Below, piece after piece: positions 1 to 13,700 of a DNA stretch of 64,000 bases. The notes beneath the pieces were generated by a model. That model did not search any database, was not told the origin of the DNA, and saw nothing but the letters and a program-made list of their open reading frames with translations. This stretch comes from Macrocystis pyrifera (lineage: Eukaryota; Sar; Phaeophyceae; Laminariales; Laminariaceae), in contig JASSKH010000016.1 of the NCBI GenBank assembly GCA_031763025.1, positions 1,612,001 to 1,676,000 of the forward strand, written 5' to 3'. Numbering within the stretch: the stretch's first letter is position 1; the number at the start of each line of letters is the position of its first letter. Position numbers and translations under genes: made by a program.

Positions 1-304
1 CACCCGCCCACGCACATTGTTTGGCGTGTCTTCGGTGCTTACATTGGGTGCGATGCGAGAAACCAGGCGTGGGTCAGGAGGTCAGCGTTCCTACTGTATT
101 GTGCATCCACTGCCACAAGTTTACGAATGCGCGATCCAATTCCTCAACTCAACTTTCACGAAAGCCTGCAGCGCTTTGTCCCGTTTAGCGTCAAACATGG
201 AAATAAAACCACGCAGGGGTTTCAACCTTCTCATAATTCCCCGCTCAATCATTTTTTGACGCCCTCATCCCAATGCGAAAAAAGTACGCACAAGGTGCCG
301 AAAC

Positions 305-511
305 CCGCCTCACAGGCGGTTTCAAGTAGGATGCAGATAACCCTTTATGCGACTCGCCGAACAAACTTCACGGTGCTTCGCGCTTGGTGCAAGCAATGTC
401 TGCCTGGTTGAACAAATTACCGGGCGTGCTCCGGCCCGGCAATATAGGGATGCAAGGGTCTATGGTTCTACGACTACGGCCATGCATGACATAAACACAG
501 CCCCCCCCCCC
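305..511 (+). repeat. Dispersed poly(C)-tailed repeat, family II, copy 1
   Basis: This stretch closely matches 17,553-17,780 (same strand), and its last ~90 bp also match 62,459-62,560 (opposite strand). All three copies share the words GATGCAAGGGTC or close variants and CTACGGCCATGCATGA, and all end a few bases later in a run of C. The common 3' end with a homopolymer tail is what a retroposon (SINE or LINE 3' end) would leave. No coding function is recognised. Confidence 0.6.
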
Positions 512-599
512 ACCTCCCTCCTCTCTTCCCCTCTCGGGTCACAATATTAAGCATCGAATCGTATGGAGCCTGCCGCAAAACCAAAACGCAAGGGTGCAA

Positions 600-1165
600 A
601 ACAGGTCGCCCACGCCCTCCCCTCTCCCACGCTCACCTAGCCCTCTCGGGTGAGCCGCAGAACTGGAAGAACTCGGCATCCGAAAACAGCCTTCCTTGGC
701 CCTGTGGCTGATAGCGGCCGCCTGAGGACCCCCACGATCCCTCGCTCTCCTCTCCGTCCTCGTCGTCCTCCTCCTCTTCTCCCTCGCCCTCCCCCTCGTC
801 GTCGTCGCTTCTCCCTTCTTCTCGCCGGTCGTCGAACCAACCACCTGCCTTTTCAAGGAGATCGGGCGAGGCGCTTTCGCTCTCGCCGCGAGAAAAATCC
901 TGGGTGGAAGATGAAACAGACGATGAAGCAGACGAAGAAGACGAATCGTCCGTGTCCTCGCCGGGTCGTTTGGCCCACAGTGAGCCTCTGGGCACCGCTG
1001 TTGGTGTCGCGCAGCAGCAGCAGCAGCAGCAGCAGCAGCCCCAGCTGGAGGCGTAGCAGCAGTAGAAGCCGGAACAGGAGCCACCTCCACCGCAGTAGCA
1101 GCAGCAGCAGCCGCAGGAGGAGCAGGAGCAGCTACCGCAGCCGGATCCAAAGTCGTAGCAGCCGT

Positions 1166-1201
<36 letters not shown>

Positions 1202-1339
1202 GGTAGCGTCGGCAGACGCCTTCTCTGCTGGTTCTGATTGGTAAAAAAAAACACATTCAGCGAAGAACGGGCCAGGGCCAGGCAGGGCGGGCGCATCAAA
1301 CCTTTCCCGAGAGCGCACAGACGGAGTTGCACAATACAC
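600..1339 (-). CDS. Probable kinase-insert exon(s) of the GCN2-like gene (acidic, Ser- and Ala-rich)
   Basis: Read leftwards on the minus strand, this region encodes a poly-Ala/Pro stretch (CAG-type repeats at about 1,010-1,045 and 1,160-1,200). It is followed, in a neighbouring frame, by a Ser-rich and strongly acidic segment containing GEDTDDSSSSSASSS and SDDDEGEGEGEEEEDDEDGE and ending near LFSDAEFFQFCGS. eIF2-alpha kinases carry just such a long acidic/Ser-rich insert between the N-lobe and the catalytic loop, and this lies downstream, on the same strand, of the exon encoding YYQAWLE. The frame changes within the CAG tract, so an intron or a repeat-length error must lie there. Exon borders are not resolved. 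The catalytic HRDLKP segment is not visible and is expected left of the window. Confidence 0.45.
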
Positions 1340-3322
1340 GTATACACAAGGAGGCTAGGGGCGTCTCCGAGGGGAGGGGGGGGGGGAGGGGGCGAGAAGG
1401 GAGTGGGAGGCACGAAAAACGACGATTGGACCTTATCCCCTAAAGACCGCAACCCGTACCATCGGAGAAAAACTACTTGATACCAGAGGACATTGATTTT
1501 TCCGGTAGTAAACGGATTTTTTGCTCTAATCCTCCCAACTAGAAACATAAGAGGGTCACACCACGGTCACTCCTCGAGATAACCAGTGGCACAGTGCCGA
1601 GTCCTTAACATCGACGAGGCCCCACCAATCGCTTGATAATTAACTGCGCGATGCTGCTGGTTGGTCTGCCCCGCTGCCTGGGTACCTGCACCGCACAGGA
1701 CTGGAAAGGAGAGGGTTAGTCTATTGTTGCGCGTGTGGGGTCGTCTCCATTCGCCCGCTCGATCGCGACTCCAAGGCAAGGCACGGTAGCAAGTCCCGTC
1801 CATACCGTACGGCACCCGCACCGCAACGAGACACGACACATGCAAAACGCAATCAAACGAAAGCAGAACACTGGGCGAGGATCAGGGACAGGGACTCAGG
1901 CAACACAAGAGAGGAGACGGACGCCACAATGAGCACAATAAATACTTCATACCTGGTACCTGATGATACGTGATATAATTATTTCTACTGCTGTAGTACG
2001 GTGCCGCTGCGCTACGACCGTCAACTACACCTGGGATAGCCCGCTGCAAAAGGAACGCCTCGCTCACTGTCGAACTTCAAGAAGGCGCTTGTTCGGTGTT
2101 TCCGTTCACTTCCGCCACTGCTGGCACTACTGGCGCTTGCACAACTACAGGTAAACTGCTGCTGCTACTACTACATCTAATATGCATACATCCTGCACGC
2201 GTACGTATATAGCCCTCACCTTTGACAAGATTTGGGGAGAGGGCTCCTGCTGGCTCGGCTGGCGACGCCCCGGGTCCTCCCCTAATCACCCCCCCCCCCC
2301 ACCCCCTCTTCCCCCTCCACCTCCCCCTCCCCGTCGCCGCTGCCGCGCGCCCCGCCCCGCCCCCCCCCCTCGACCGAGGCCAGGCCAGCCGCCGCCTGTC
2401 GTTTAGTTTTCCTTGCCTTCTTTCTCGAAAGCCGCTTCGCTTTTCTCTCCGCCGCTAATTCCGCCTTGTCTTTCACCCTTCCTTCTCGTCCTCCCAACGA
2501 ACCTGTTTCGTTCTCACTACAGCTAACAATACCACCACCGCCACTAACACTAACACCGCCACCCTCACCACCATCACCACCAACATCATCAACACCCCCG
2601 CCCCCCCTCCCATCACCACCGTCGCCACGTATATCCTGATTTTCGCCGACGGCAGCTTCATGCCGAGCAGCCGGCGCCGCCGCCGCCGATTTCAAGCGGG
2701 TAGGGCGGGCACGGGGGGGACTGACCAGATCGGGGGCAACGTCGCAGGCATCTCCTCCCGCCCCGCCCACCCCAGCCGGGGCTCCACCAGAAGAGGTTCC
2801 GTCGTCGCCGCCCCTTCCATTACCACCGCCGCCGGCGCGAGGATTGTTCCGCAGAATGCCCCGGAGAACTTTTCTCTTGTTCGGTGAGCCAGCAGCAGCA
2901 GCAGCCGCCGCCGCAGTGGCAGCAGCAGCAGCATCATTGGCGGCGGCAACGGCGGCGGTGTCCAAGTGCTTAATTTGAATTTTTCGCCTCGCCTTGGCGG
3001 CGGCACCCGACCCCCGCGGCTCTCGAAAAAAATCCCTTCTCCGCCGCGGTCTCTGATTGGTCGCCTCCCTCATCCTTCTCGTCCGCGGATTGGTCGCTCA
3101 CTTTGCGGGCGTCGTTGTCGGTCCCATCTCGGTCTTTAACGCCCTCCCTGCCCCCCCCCCTGCCGTCACCGCCTCCGCCGCCGTCGCCCGGGGTTGCGGG
3201 GCGGGGAGTGCCTTGCAAGTCGCTCGGAGCATCGTCGCTGCGATCTTCTTCCTCGACGGCGGCTGGGATAGCCCCGCCCCCCCCCTCCAGCCACGCCTGA
3301 TAGTACCTACGCAAACCGACAG

Positions 3323-3356
<34 letters not shown>

Positions 3357-4666
3357 CGTACTCATTTGTTGTTTGCCTTAGTCAGTTGACCATTGACCCC
3401 GCATCCCTTTCGAGACGGAGCACCGTTCCTACTCTGAATAGAGAGACCTCCAACGATTGGGCGTTCATTACGTTGTTTCCATACATTACATATCGTAGAC
3501 ACTTTTTGCTATTCTTATCCCCTTTCTGTTTGGCCGCCTGTGGCCACCATCTATGTCCTAGGATAGCGATCGTTTTCTCGCTGCTATTCAGTGTATCAAA
3601 CTCCTCCATGTCACATTCGTCTATTTCCCTCATCTCCTTTAACACATCCCGTTCCTCCTTGAATATTTCGCATTCTCCTACTATGTGACTTCTACTCTCT
3701 ATTGCTTTGCCACAGGGGCACATCTGTGTATCTATTTCCTCCTCCTCCTCCCTGCTACTGGGTATACCTCTTTCTTCTTTCTGGCAGGTCCAGGTCCCCT
3801 ACACGAAAGCGCAATTTCCGCGTTTTCGCGAAGTCCATTGGGCCGTCCAAATACGTTTTCATTCCTATTCTTTCCCTCAATCCCCCGTATATCTCTAGGT
3901 GTTTTTTTCCGAGTCCACCATGTTTCTTAGCGCTAGCCTTTCCCTTCTTTCCATCCTTTCTTCTACCTCTGTCTTGTATCTCCCAAACTTCCCGGCGGAT
4001 ATCACATCTTCTTGGCTTCCCCTCCATACCCTTCTAAACTTTCTCAACTACGCTATTCCACCGTATTCCAACTCGCCCTTTCGTTACTTTCTCCCAACAG
4101 CTCCATCAACTAAGGCTGGCAACCTCTTTTTTGGCATGGTCCTCGCTTTATCTTGCCATTTCAACTTTCTCACACCTCCATTTGTCTTCAGCGGGTGCAT
4201 TCCCAGTTCTGCTCTTGTTACTGTATTACTAGTCGTACTCGAGCATCTTAGATTTTTTCTAGCTGCTGTCATCTGTACTGTTTCCAACTGTTTTACGAGT
4301 TTCGCGTTCCCTTCCCATACTTCTCCTGCATATTCTAGCTTTGGTACTACTGCTGCATCACGAAAAGCGACAGGGGGTGGGAAACAAGAAAACAAGGTGA
4401 CCCTTTTTTTTTGTTCCCTTGCGGGCTGAAACAAACAGTCTATGACAGAGATTGAGCAGGAAAAACAAAGCCTACCCACCGGCACTCGCCAGGAGCGGAC
4501 CCTAAACGTTTGCGGTAGGTTTGTTTCGAAAAATTGGATTGCTTTCTGCGTCGGGAGACGAACGGCTGAGCACTGCAGTCACAAGTACATTGGCTGGACG
4601 TGGATGGGGGAAGGACGGAGGGAGTCGGAGGGAGGCAGCGGGAGAAGGAGAGAGAGAAGAAGGGAG

Positions 4667-4713
<47 letters not shown>

Positions 4714-7700
4714 CACTACCGTTGTATATTTCTGAATACGCTCGTATAAATCCCTGTCGCTGCTGCGTTAGCCCCGCCCGTAGGCAGGCAGGCTCCCATC
4801 GAAGCCACGGCACTATAGCAGCACCGTAAAATATTTTCTTGAGCTAATAAATGAAACAAATGAGGCGTTTTGGCTGGGCGGCGGAACTGAAAATAAAATT
4901 GACGGGTGACCCCGCCCAAACGAAGTAAGCACCGACGCCGACGATGACGTGTTACGGCTGAGCGAGACAAGGCTGAAACAAATGCCACCGGTGGTGGTAT
5001 GAACCCGGTTGCCGGCGACAAATGCCGCTGTCACAAGCGAGTTTAGCGGGGGGGGGGGGGGGGTGCAGGGGCTCGAGGAAGGGGGTTGAGGTGCCGAGTA
5101 ACGCAGGGCGCTTCGAGTGAACCCATCGCAGGACTGACGGGATCCGAGGCTTGAAGAGTGAAGGGCGAGGTGTGAGCGACCAACGCGCGAACAATGGAGG
5201 CAATACTCTACACAAATAATACAATATAACGAATGTACATACATCACCACAACAACTATCTACAACAAAAAACGGTAGTACGGCAGTAGTGCATTCAAAC
5301 TCACGCAAAAGGCGGCAACACATACTGTACACTCACAGTCGACCCCAGCTGTGGTCCACCGTCTCGTCGGCGGCCCCTACTTGTTCAACATGTATGTTTT
5401 TGATTCTCTGTTTTCATCACTCGTTTTTTTTTCGACAGTACGTAGTAGTCTTCCTAAAAGTATTTCGCTCTTTTCCTGCTTTTGTCCCCCGGGGGGGGTA
5501 ACGAGTACCCCCCCCCCCCACACTTCCCTGTTCTTCCTGATTTTTCCGCCCTGATTTATTTTTCCGCTTTCCGTTTTTTGTGTTATTCCGCCCCGACACT
5601 TTTTTCCCCCCGCTTCTTCATTTTTCATTCTTAGTTTCCTTTTCCTTTCCTTTCCTATTGGTTCAATTAAGCCATCCGAGCGTTTCTCACCTGACTATGT
5701 TCTTGTGGACGAGGGTGGAGATGGTGGTAACCTCCCTCCTTATCTTCCGGTTGGTCTCCTTGTCGAAAGGGTCCAGTCCGACCTTCTTCACTGCGTACAG
5801 TCTTCGGTCTACGCGGTTGCGCACCTACCATGACAAGGCAAGGCAAGGCAAGGCAAGGCAAGGCAAGGCAAGGCAAGGCAAGGCAAGGCAAGGCAAGGCA
5901 AGACAAGGCAAGGCAACCAGACGGTCGGTGGTCACAATGGACACCTATATAGCGGCGGCTAGCAATAGCCGTACCAGCTGTAGCAGTAGAGCATTAGCCC
6001 GCCGCGCCCACCGGTACGTCGCAGTACAAAAAAACAGAGCTTTTCGGGGGTCACGGGATGTTCCAAATGTCACGGGTCGGGTCGGGTCGGGTCGGGTCGG
6101 GTCGGGTCAGGAAGTGTTCGAAATCACACGGGTCGGGTCCGGTCGGGTCAAGAGGTTTTCAAATCTCGCGGGCCGGGTCAGATCGGGTCAAGGGTTCTTC
6201 AAATTTCACGGGTCGGGTCGGGTCGGGTCGGGTTAGGATATTTTCAAATTTCTCGGGTCGGGTCGGGTCAACAGTTTCGTAAATATCGCCGGTCGGGTCG
6301 GGTCGGGTCGAGAGGCGTTTAAAATCTCGCGGGTCTGGTCGGGTCAAGTCGGCACACCTCACAATTCTCGCGGGTGGGGTCGGGTCAGTAACCCGACCCG
6401 ACCCGTGAGGTTTGACCTGACCCGCGAAGAGCCCTGCGAAAAAACGACCCGGCCGTGTTCGGGGGGAGGCCGAGGGGGGAGGCATTCCCCCTGTACTCTC
6501 CAAGAATGCTCGTCTGCTAGCTTTAGTCTGGATGCGGCCGAAGCCGGCCTAACCCCGCACGGAAAAAAACACGTCAAAGCGAAACAAAACACACAACCAT
6601 CAAGGGTACAACAGGCCGCGAACCACCGGAAAAAACGCTTTCCGCAGGGGTACGGTGCACTGCTGTGCTCTTTTCATGGCCTCTTACGATCGCCAGACAT
6701 TTCCAGGTCGTTTGAGCGCGCGGGTGGCCCCGGTTTTCCACGCCAGGCGCGTGGCGGCTTCAGCGCACAGGTTCAAGAAGATGTGTAGTCACAGAGGCGC
6801 CCGAGATACAGTAGGCGACGATTCCTTGCGAGACAGCAGTTCTGCGGAGGCTTGCAAGTTCCGAGACCTGATTGGTCTGAGTCTCGTGCGTTCATAGTCG
6901 TTCCGAACCACAATTTGTCGAAGGCTCGCACCATTCGCCATTGTTGCGAATCGGGATTGGTCGGAGGCTTGCATCTTCACTACGGTCCGGAACCATGATT
7001 GGTCGGAGGCTCGCCGCGTCACTCCCATTACGAACCATGATTGGTCCGGAGTTCGCACCTGCACTACGGTTCGGAACCATGATTGGTCGGAGGCTCGCCG
7101 CTTCACCACCGTTCCGAACCATGATTGGTCGGAGGCTCGCCGCTTCACTACCGTTCCGAACCATGATTGATCGGGGGTTCGCACCTGCACTACCGTTCCG
7201 AACCATGATTGAACGAAGGCTCGCCACTTCACTACCCTTCTGAATCATGATTGGTCGGAGGCTCGCCACTTCACTACCGTTCTGAACCATGATTGGTCGG
7301 AGGTTCGCACCTGCACTGCCGTTCTGAACCATGGTTGGTCGGGGGTTCGCACCTGCACTACCGTTCCGAACCATGATTGGTCGGAGGCTCGCACCTTTCC
7401 ATTCGCCGGATAGACCATCAGCTATCACTTCATGACCTACATCATTCAGGGCAGATGATCTGTATGATCTGTATGATCTAGCTTGTGTTGCCTGGTGGGA
7501 GCCGTATAAAAATCTGTACCATCTAGGAATGAAATGCTTCCTAGGTTGGATCTGTCTAATGAAGGAACCGCACACAACATCTCCTAGCGGCAGGTTAGGA
7601 TCGGTGAAGAGCTCGCCACTTCGCGACCGTTCCGAGTCATGCTCGGCCCAACATACTTACCGTTACGTGACTGGTCGGAGGCTCGCCAACTCACTACCGT

Positions 7701-10700
7701 TCAGGACCATGATTGGTCGGCGGGCTCGCACCTTGACTACCGTTCCGAAGCCCCCTTTCCCGAGATTCTCCAGCTCCTTAAACTGTGAACGATACCAGCT
7801 GCTTCGCCCCCCGACTTTCCCGGTCCCCTCCAGAACGCTGACGCCTTCCCCACCGGTCAAACCGCCCCCGCCCTCTTCCCGGTCGTTCATCCAGCTGTCG
7901 TCTGTGGCGCTAGAGTCGTTATCGGCCGTCGCTGCTTCCCCTGAAGTATGAAGAGATAGAGCAGATGTGGACATGATACGATTATTTATTTATTTTGCTG
8001 TCGCTAGGAACACGCGCGGCAGGGCATTATCAGTTGTCGTCAACTCGTGTGCGTTGATGGACGGTGTATGTGGGACGCTTTCAGGAAACTCGAAAGGGGT
8101 GTACGGGTTTTTTTTTTTGTTGCCGTCAAAAATTAGAAACTCGTGTATATAAAGCTATAAAGTCGTTAACAAAACTGTAAACTTCTACGTAGGCGCTGGT
8201 CCTTATCTTCGCGGGCTGGTCGTTAGCGTCTCCCCCGGCCTTCGCCAGCCAATTGCCCGCACTACAAAATAGCATTCTCGAACCTACCAAGTACACCAGG
8301 TATCAAAATATATCTCGATGGCACTCTCAAACTTGCCAGGCATGAAATACTTACATACCAAACACTACCGACATAAAAAACAAATACCAGCAGTAGACGT
8401 AAGCTGAAGTACCAGTACTGAAATCAAGCTGTATGGTACTACTGTACGTTGTGTTCACGACGCCCAATCAACTCTCACGGCCACGACGAGGCGCCAAAAA
8501 TCGACTACGTGACGCAACGCCGTCTCTCCAACATCTCCAGGTGTGTCACATTGCGTAAGAGGCAGCCAAAAGGTCCGCCCGAAATGCGGAAAAAAGTGCT
8601 TCCGTCTGGACGTAATCTAGTGTCATCGCCGTGTGATGCCGTACCGTACCTGCGTCGCCTCCATCTTGCTTCGTGCCTACTCCCGCCGCCCGCCCATCCT
8701 TCCCGTCCTCGTCCAACGCGTAGCCCGCAGACACCTCAGGAATAACGCCTTCCATTGCCCCTTGACACCCGAAACTCGTTGCTCTCTGGGACGTTTTTGG
8801 CACACCCGGGAAAATCGAGGGATCGATGGTACAGCGCAATCCCAACTATATGAAAAAAACCTGATGACGACGTTTTTAGGATCGCTTTTGGAGGGGGGGG
8901 GGGGCGGGGACGCTAAGATAGTTGGATTGAGAAACCGTGCTCAGGGGCTTGCGCTACACTGAATCCTTCCACTATAGCCGTAGATATATGCCCCGTTTGG
9001 ACTCTGACGTGAACACGAAACGGAGCTTATATTCCCGAACAGACAACGCATGAAATTGCCAATGCGCAAGGTCGCTCAAAGCTTGTGCCAAAAAACCACC
9101 GCCTGATTTCCACAGCTTCAGATTTCGTTCACCGGGACAAGGGATGCGCATCCTGCATGAGGTCCTACAAACCACATTTACACGCGCGATCGAAAAGCAT
9201 CACTCACGCACAGCTAGCTGAGAAAATACGAAAGTGTCGACGAATAATCCGCGCGATCTAGCAGCTGCATGTTCTTCAATTTTTTGTAAAATAAAATGAA
9301 CGTTTCAACCCTTGTTGCCCAGATTCGGCTATTCTTATTGGCGGAGAGACGCGTGCTACGGTAGTTGTACACCTGCGATTTTCTGAGGCTCGTCATTTTA
9401 CCTTAAGGAAGCTCTATCACCCGACTAGCCCTTGTAGAACCGCAGTCCCGTTATGGGCACACAGCACTCTGATTACAAGTAATTTGTCCCCAGTACGGGA
9501 CTGTAGCACTAACAGGGTCAACCATCCAAGCCTACATAGGTGTACGACGAACTACATTGGAACTCGCAAATGCCATTCCAACAACCGTATCGGATTAAGG
9601 GCCCCCGTCCGTCAAAAATATTTTGGCCAAAAAAAGGTACAAGGTACAGTACCCCTATCGTACCACACGTCGGGTCCACACTGTGCTACAGGAGGAGCGG
9701 AATGCGATCGGTCCCGCAGCTGGAAATCGCTTGAGAAACACGACCTTCACGGCAAACCCCCTACGAGTTTCAAGTCACAGTGCAGGAAACCTCGTGAGAA
9801 ACAGGAAAGCTAAGAAACAGGAAAACTGGTCTGGCTTCGGCCCAGGCTGGATTTTTGGATGTTGAGATTGGGTGGGTTCTACAAAACAAAACAAAACCCG
9901 TATGACGACTCCCGAATATCTCAGTTTTCCTTGTTTTTCGTGGCCTGCCTTTCTTAGCGCTCGTTTTCTTAGTAGTATACCTGTGTTCTGTAATAATTAG
10001 TAGGTGTACTGTACTGAAGACAAGTGGTGAGTGTCTCTATTTTATCACCTTCGGAGCCTCTTGCACCCGGCCCGGTTCTGCACCCCCGCGGCGCCGGGTG
10101 TTCCCCGCTCCAGCAGCGAGAAGCATGCTACGGTTACGACACAAACGACACCGCTGTCTACCGCAGCAATGATCCCAAACAAAATTCAAGCAATGTGTGC
10201 CCCGAAAATGTGGGTGCATCTATGAAGGGGTTGAAAGAGCCGTTGGCCTAGAGAGGCGGTGGCCTACTGAAGCGTTGGCCTAAAGAGCCGTTGGCCTAAA
10301 GAAAGCAGCTATTCACGTAAATAGTCGTCGGTCTCAAGCGGCTTTTGCATACAGAAGAGTTGGTAAAAAGAGCCGTTGGCATCACTACGGTTAGCATAAA
10401 AGAGCCATTTGCATACACTGCCGTGGTCCACTCAAGAGCCGTTGGCAACAAATGCCCGTTTGGGAGAGACAGCCGTTGCTCCGCACCTCTCTGTCTTGCT
10501 CCAGCTTCTCCTGGACCACAGCCCACTGTGCCTCCCCCTTGGCCTCCTCTTCCAGCAGCGCCTTCGTTTCCTCTTCTCTCTGCCGTCTCTCTTCCGCCCG
10601 CTCCTCTTCTTCCTGTGGTATGGGGGGTGGCGAAGTCAGTCAGGGCGGGGGTGAGGTGCTCCTTTTTCTGTTCGACTGTAGTCGTAGAAACTGCTGCAAG

Positions 10701-13700
10701 AAGTTAGTTTTCGTCCGGCCGCTCCTCTCCCTGGGTGTATTGGGTAGGCGTTGAGTCTTCATGCTAAGCCTGAACATGCGCAGGTAGCGCCAGCCTCCGA
10801 AGCGAGGATACCCGATGGCGGTGTCGTCAGGGTGAGCGCACTCCACCCCTCCCCCCTGTCATTCTGTAGCTTACGCATTTTTCTCACGCTCTGTCTTCGT
10901 ATCATCCATTTCTCTGTTTCTCCCTCCCTCTCATTATTTTCCCGTGTCTAGGTGTATCTCGCTTTCTCTGTTTCCGTCCCTGTCGCTCGCCCCTTTCGCC
11001 TTCTCGCTTCCTACTCCTCGGAGGAGTCGGATCGTCGATCCCGCCCACTTTCTATCTCCACCATCTCCCCACCACCACCACCCCCACAACCACAACCAGT
11101 GCCCACAACCCCTGACCCCAACACCAGCAGCCACGATGCACTACCCTGTCCGCACATCCCACCAGTACAACAAACAGGTGCAAAACCGCGAATGACCTCA
11201 ACCAGCCGCAAGCCGTACAAAAACAAAAAAGGCACGGTGCTTCTGTAGAGTTTCAGGTCAAGAAATAAAGCATCAGGCCAGTTCGAGCAATACCAGGCCA
11301 GGGCAAGCAACACCAGGCCAAGTCGAGACATTTCAGGGCAAGGCAAGCAACACCAAGTCCCGTAAAATAATACTAGGGCAAGCCAAGCAATATAAGACCG
11401 ATGCAAGCAATAGCAATATCAGGCAAGGCAAGACCAGGTCAGGTCAGGTCATAAAACAATCGCAGCTCGCGGCCCGGCCTTACCCTCTTCTCCCTCTGTC
11501 GCTGCTCCTCCGTAACCATCTTCTCGAACAGGCTTTCCTTCGATCCCCGCCTGCCGCCGCCCCTCTCACCGTCCGCCCGGTCCAAGTCGGCGAGGAAGTC
11601 GTTTGTCAGCACCAGAAGGTCGTGCACCATCACCATGCCCACCCCGGCCATCTCCTCGGCCTTCATGTCTAGCTGCTGCCTAAGTGTGGTTACCTGACGA
11701 GTTTCAACAGAGACAACGACGGGCATGACGATGGCGGGGATGGCGATCATAGCGGGTGGAAGAAGGCGGTTTCGAAAATCGACTAAAGGATGGAATCAGC
11801 GGGCGCGGTAAGAGATCTTCCACATCTTCGAACTTGTTCGAGATCTTACACAAAGATCCTTGAGGTGTTCAAGATCTTCAAGAGCTAATCGTGAATGTTT
11901 TCAAGATCTCCAACGAACCGTCACGCATGCGATACCTCAATATTTCTACGCGTATCCGAGAGAGAAACTTATATTTGTTAGGACCCTTGTCCTTGTTGAC
12001 ACGAGCGTTTGCGGCGGTCAGCCAAGAGGTCTATATATCACATGTATTGGTCAATTTTACTCCCCAGCTCAACACGCAAGAGTCCGTTACGCTCAATGGT
12101 CTCTGCTGAGCAAGCCATGGCTACATGCAGCAGCAAAATAAAACAGCCTCCAACCTCAAGATACAGCAGTAGCAGCAGTTCAGGATAGGCAGGGTCGTTA
12201 CAGCAAACTGATTCCTACAATATCTACGAAGTACATATCTCTGTATCTGTACTTCGTACATTTTCCTCGACAAGTATTTCGTCCCGGGCACACTTGATTA
12301 AAAGATCTTGCTGCGCAGTCAGAGCTCCCACCCGGAACACGCCTGCTTATCTCTACCTCTCGGAGGACCTTCCGGGTGTCCTTCTTCGCATACTTGCGGA
12401 ATATTCTTGCCTTTCTTTGATTTATTCCTTTTTCTCGTTTTTGTTCGTTTTTTCGAAAGTCACACTCGGCACAGCTAAGCTACCACTAAATCCAAGAAAA
12501 AAAATCTCAAACTAGTTTCACGTTGTCTTTTTCCAAGAGTTGAAAAAAAGTTCTTTTTAAAAAAAAAAAAGACCTTCAGAACTCGAGTCAGAATCGACAA
12601 GCAGTCAAAACTGAGCGAGAAATCCCCTCGCACACTGAATTTCAACATAAAAAGTCTGTTTTTTTTTTTATTTAGGAAAACCAACAAAAAGACGAAACAA
12701 AAAATGCAGCGCAGCGCTCGCTGTTTTTGTTTTAATCATACCAGACACCAGGTATTATACGAAATACTGGTACGAGGTACTGCTTTCTACGACGCAAAGT
12801 CTACGATGCAAAGTCGTGAGCTGTTGAAGTTGACTGCAGTTTGTCGGCTTCTTTGTTCTACGGGTAGGAGTAGAGGGTAGGTACCTATTTTGCCACAACA
12901 GCAGTAGTGAGCCAGCAGCACGCCGTCTTCAAGCATATATCGCAGCTCCTTGTATATATACCTGGTATACATATTTTATGCTCCGGCGGATGGGTAACAA
13001 TAAAGCTTAAGCTCATGCACGTTCAGAATTCGTGTCGTGACTGTACACATATATAATATGTATGTCTATGCCTATTGAAGCTATTACGGGGGACCATAGT
13101 AAATAGGACCAAATTGTTAGTAAAAATAGGTATATATATAGGTTTTTATGTATACCATAGGTCCTATTAACAATGGTCCCCCGTAATATCTATCGCTACC
13201 TATCCCTCCATATATACCTACCTACCTATCTATCTATCTATCCGCACCGCCTCAACTGAAGCGGTGTTAGACACCCGTACGGGTAACGCACCTCGTCACC
13301 GGTGAGCTGTCTTGCCGACTCTAGCTCCAGCCGGGGCGGCACCTTGGGGTACCTGGCATCAGCGACGCGAAGCAAGCGGCGCCTGGCGATTTTCAGTAAA
13401 AAGCATGCCTACGCGAAGTCAAGTCGCAACCTTTCTTCAAATACTAATACTGTGTCCTCTCTTCAACTATTTATAGTGAACGATGTTCATGTTTCGCTTG
13501 AACGCGTCCTGCCGTCCGTGGTGCGGTATGGTATGCCATGGTACCTGGCAGTGTGGTGTGGTATGGTGCGGGGTGGTGTGCAGGTACCGCGCGGACGTGC
13601 GATGGGCAACCGCGACAACACAACCACAGCAACAACACGAGAATCCCAAACGCAAAAAAAAAAACCAACTGCATGTGACTCAACTCAACTTAAACCTCTT

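Noticed and set aside
539..1339. Long Cys- or Ala-rich open frames as independent proteins
   Set aside because: The poly-Cys/Ala/Ser stretches are the three frames of one CAG-type repeat. Only the acidic/Ser part looks coding, and it fits the kinase insert.
5580..6236. 218-residue plus-strand frame across the AGGCA and GGGTC arrays
   Set aside because: It is composed of repeat translations and runs antisense to the proven VAIK exon.
6892..7575. 227-residue open frame with 14-residue repeats on the minus strand, and matching frames on other strands and phases
   Set aside because: It is a by-product of the 42-bp minisatellite, open in several frames. The array starts at a splice donor and lies within an intron.
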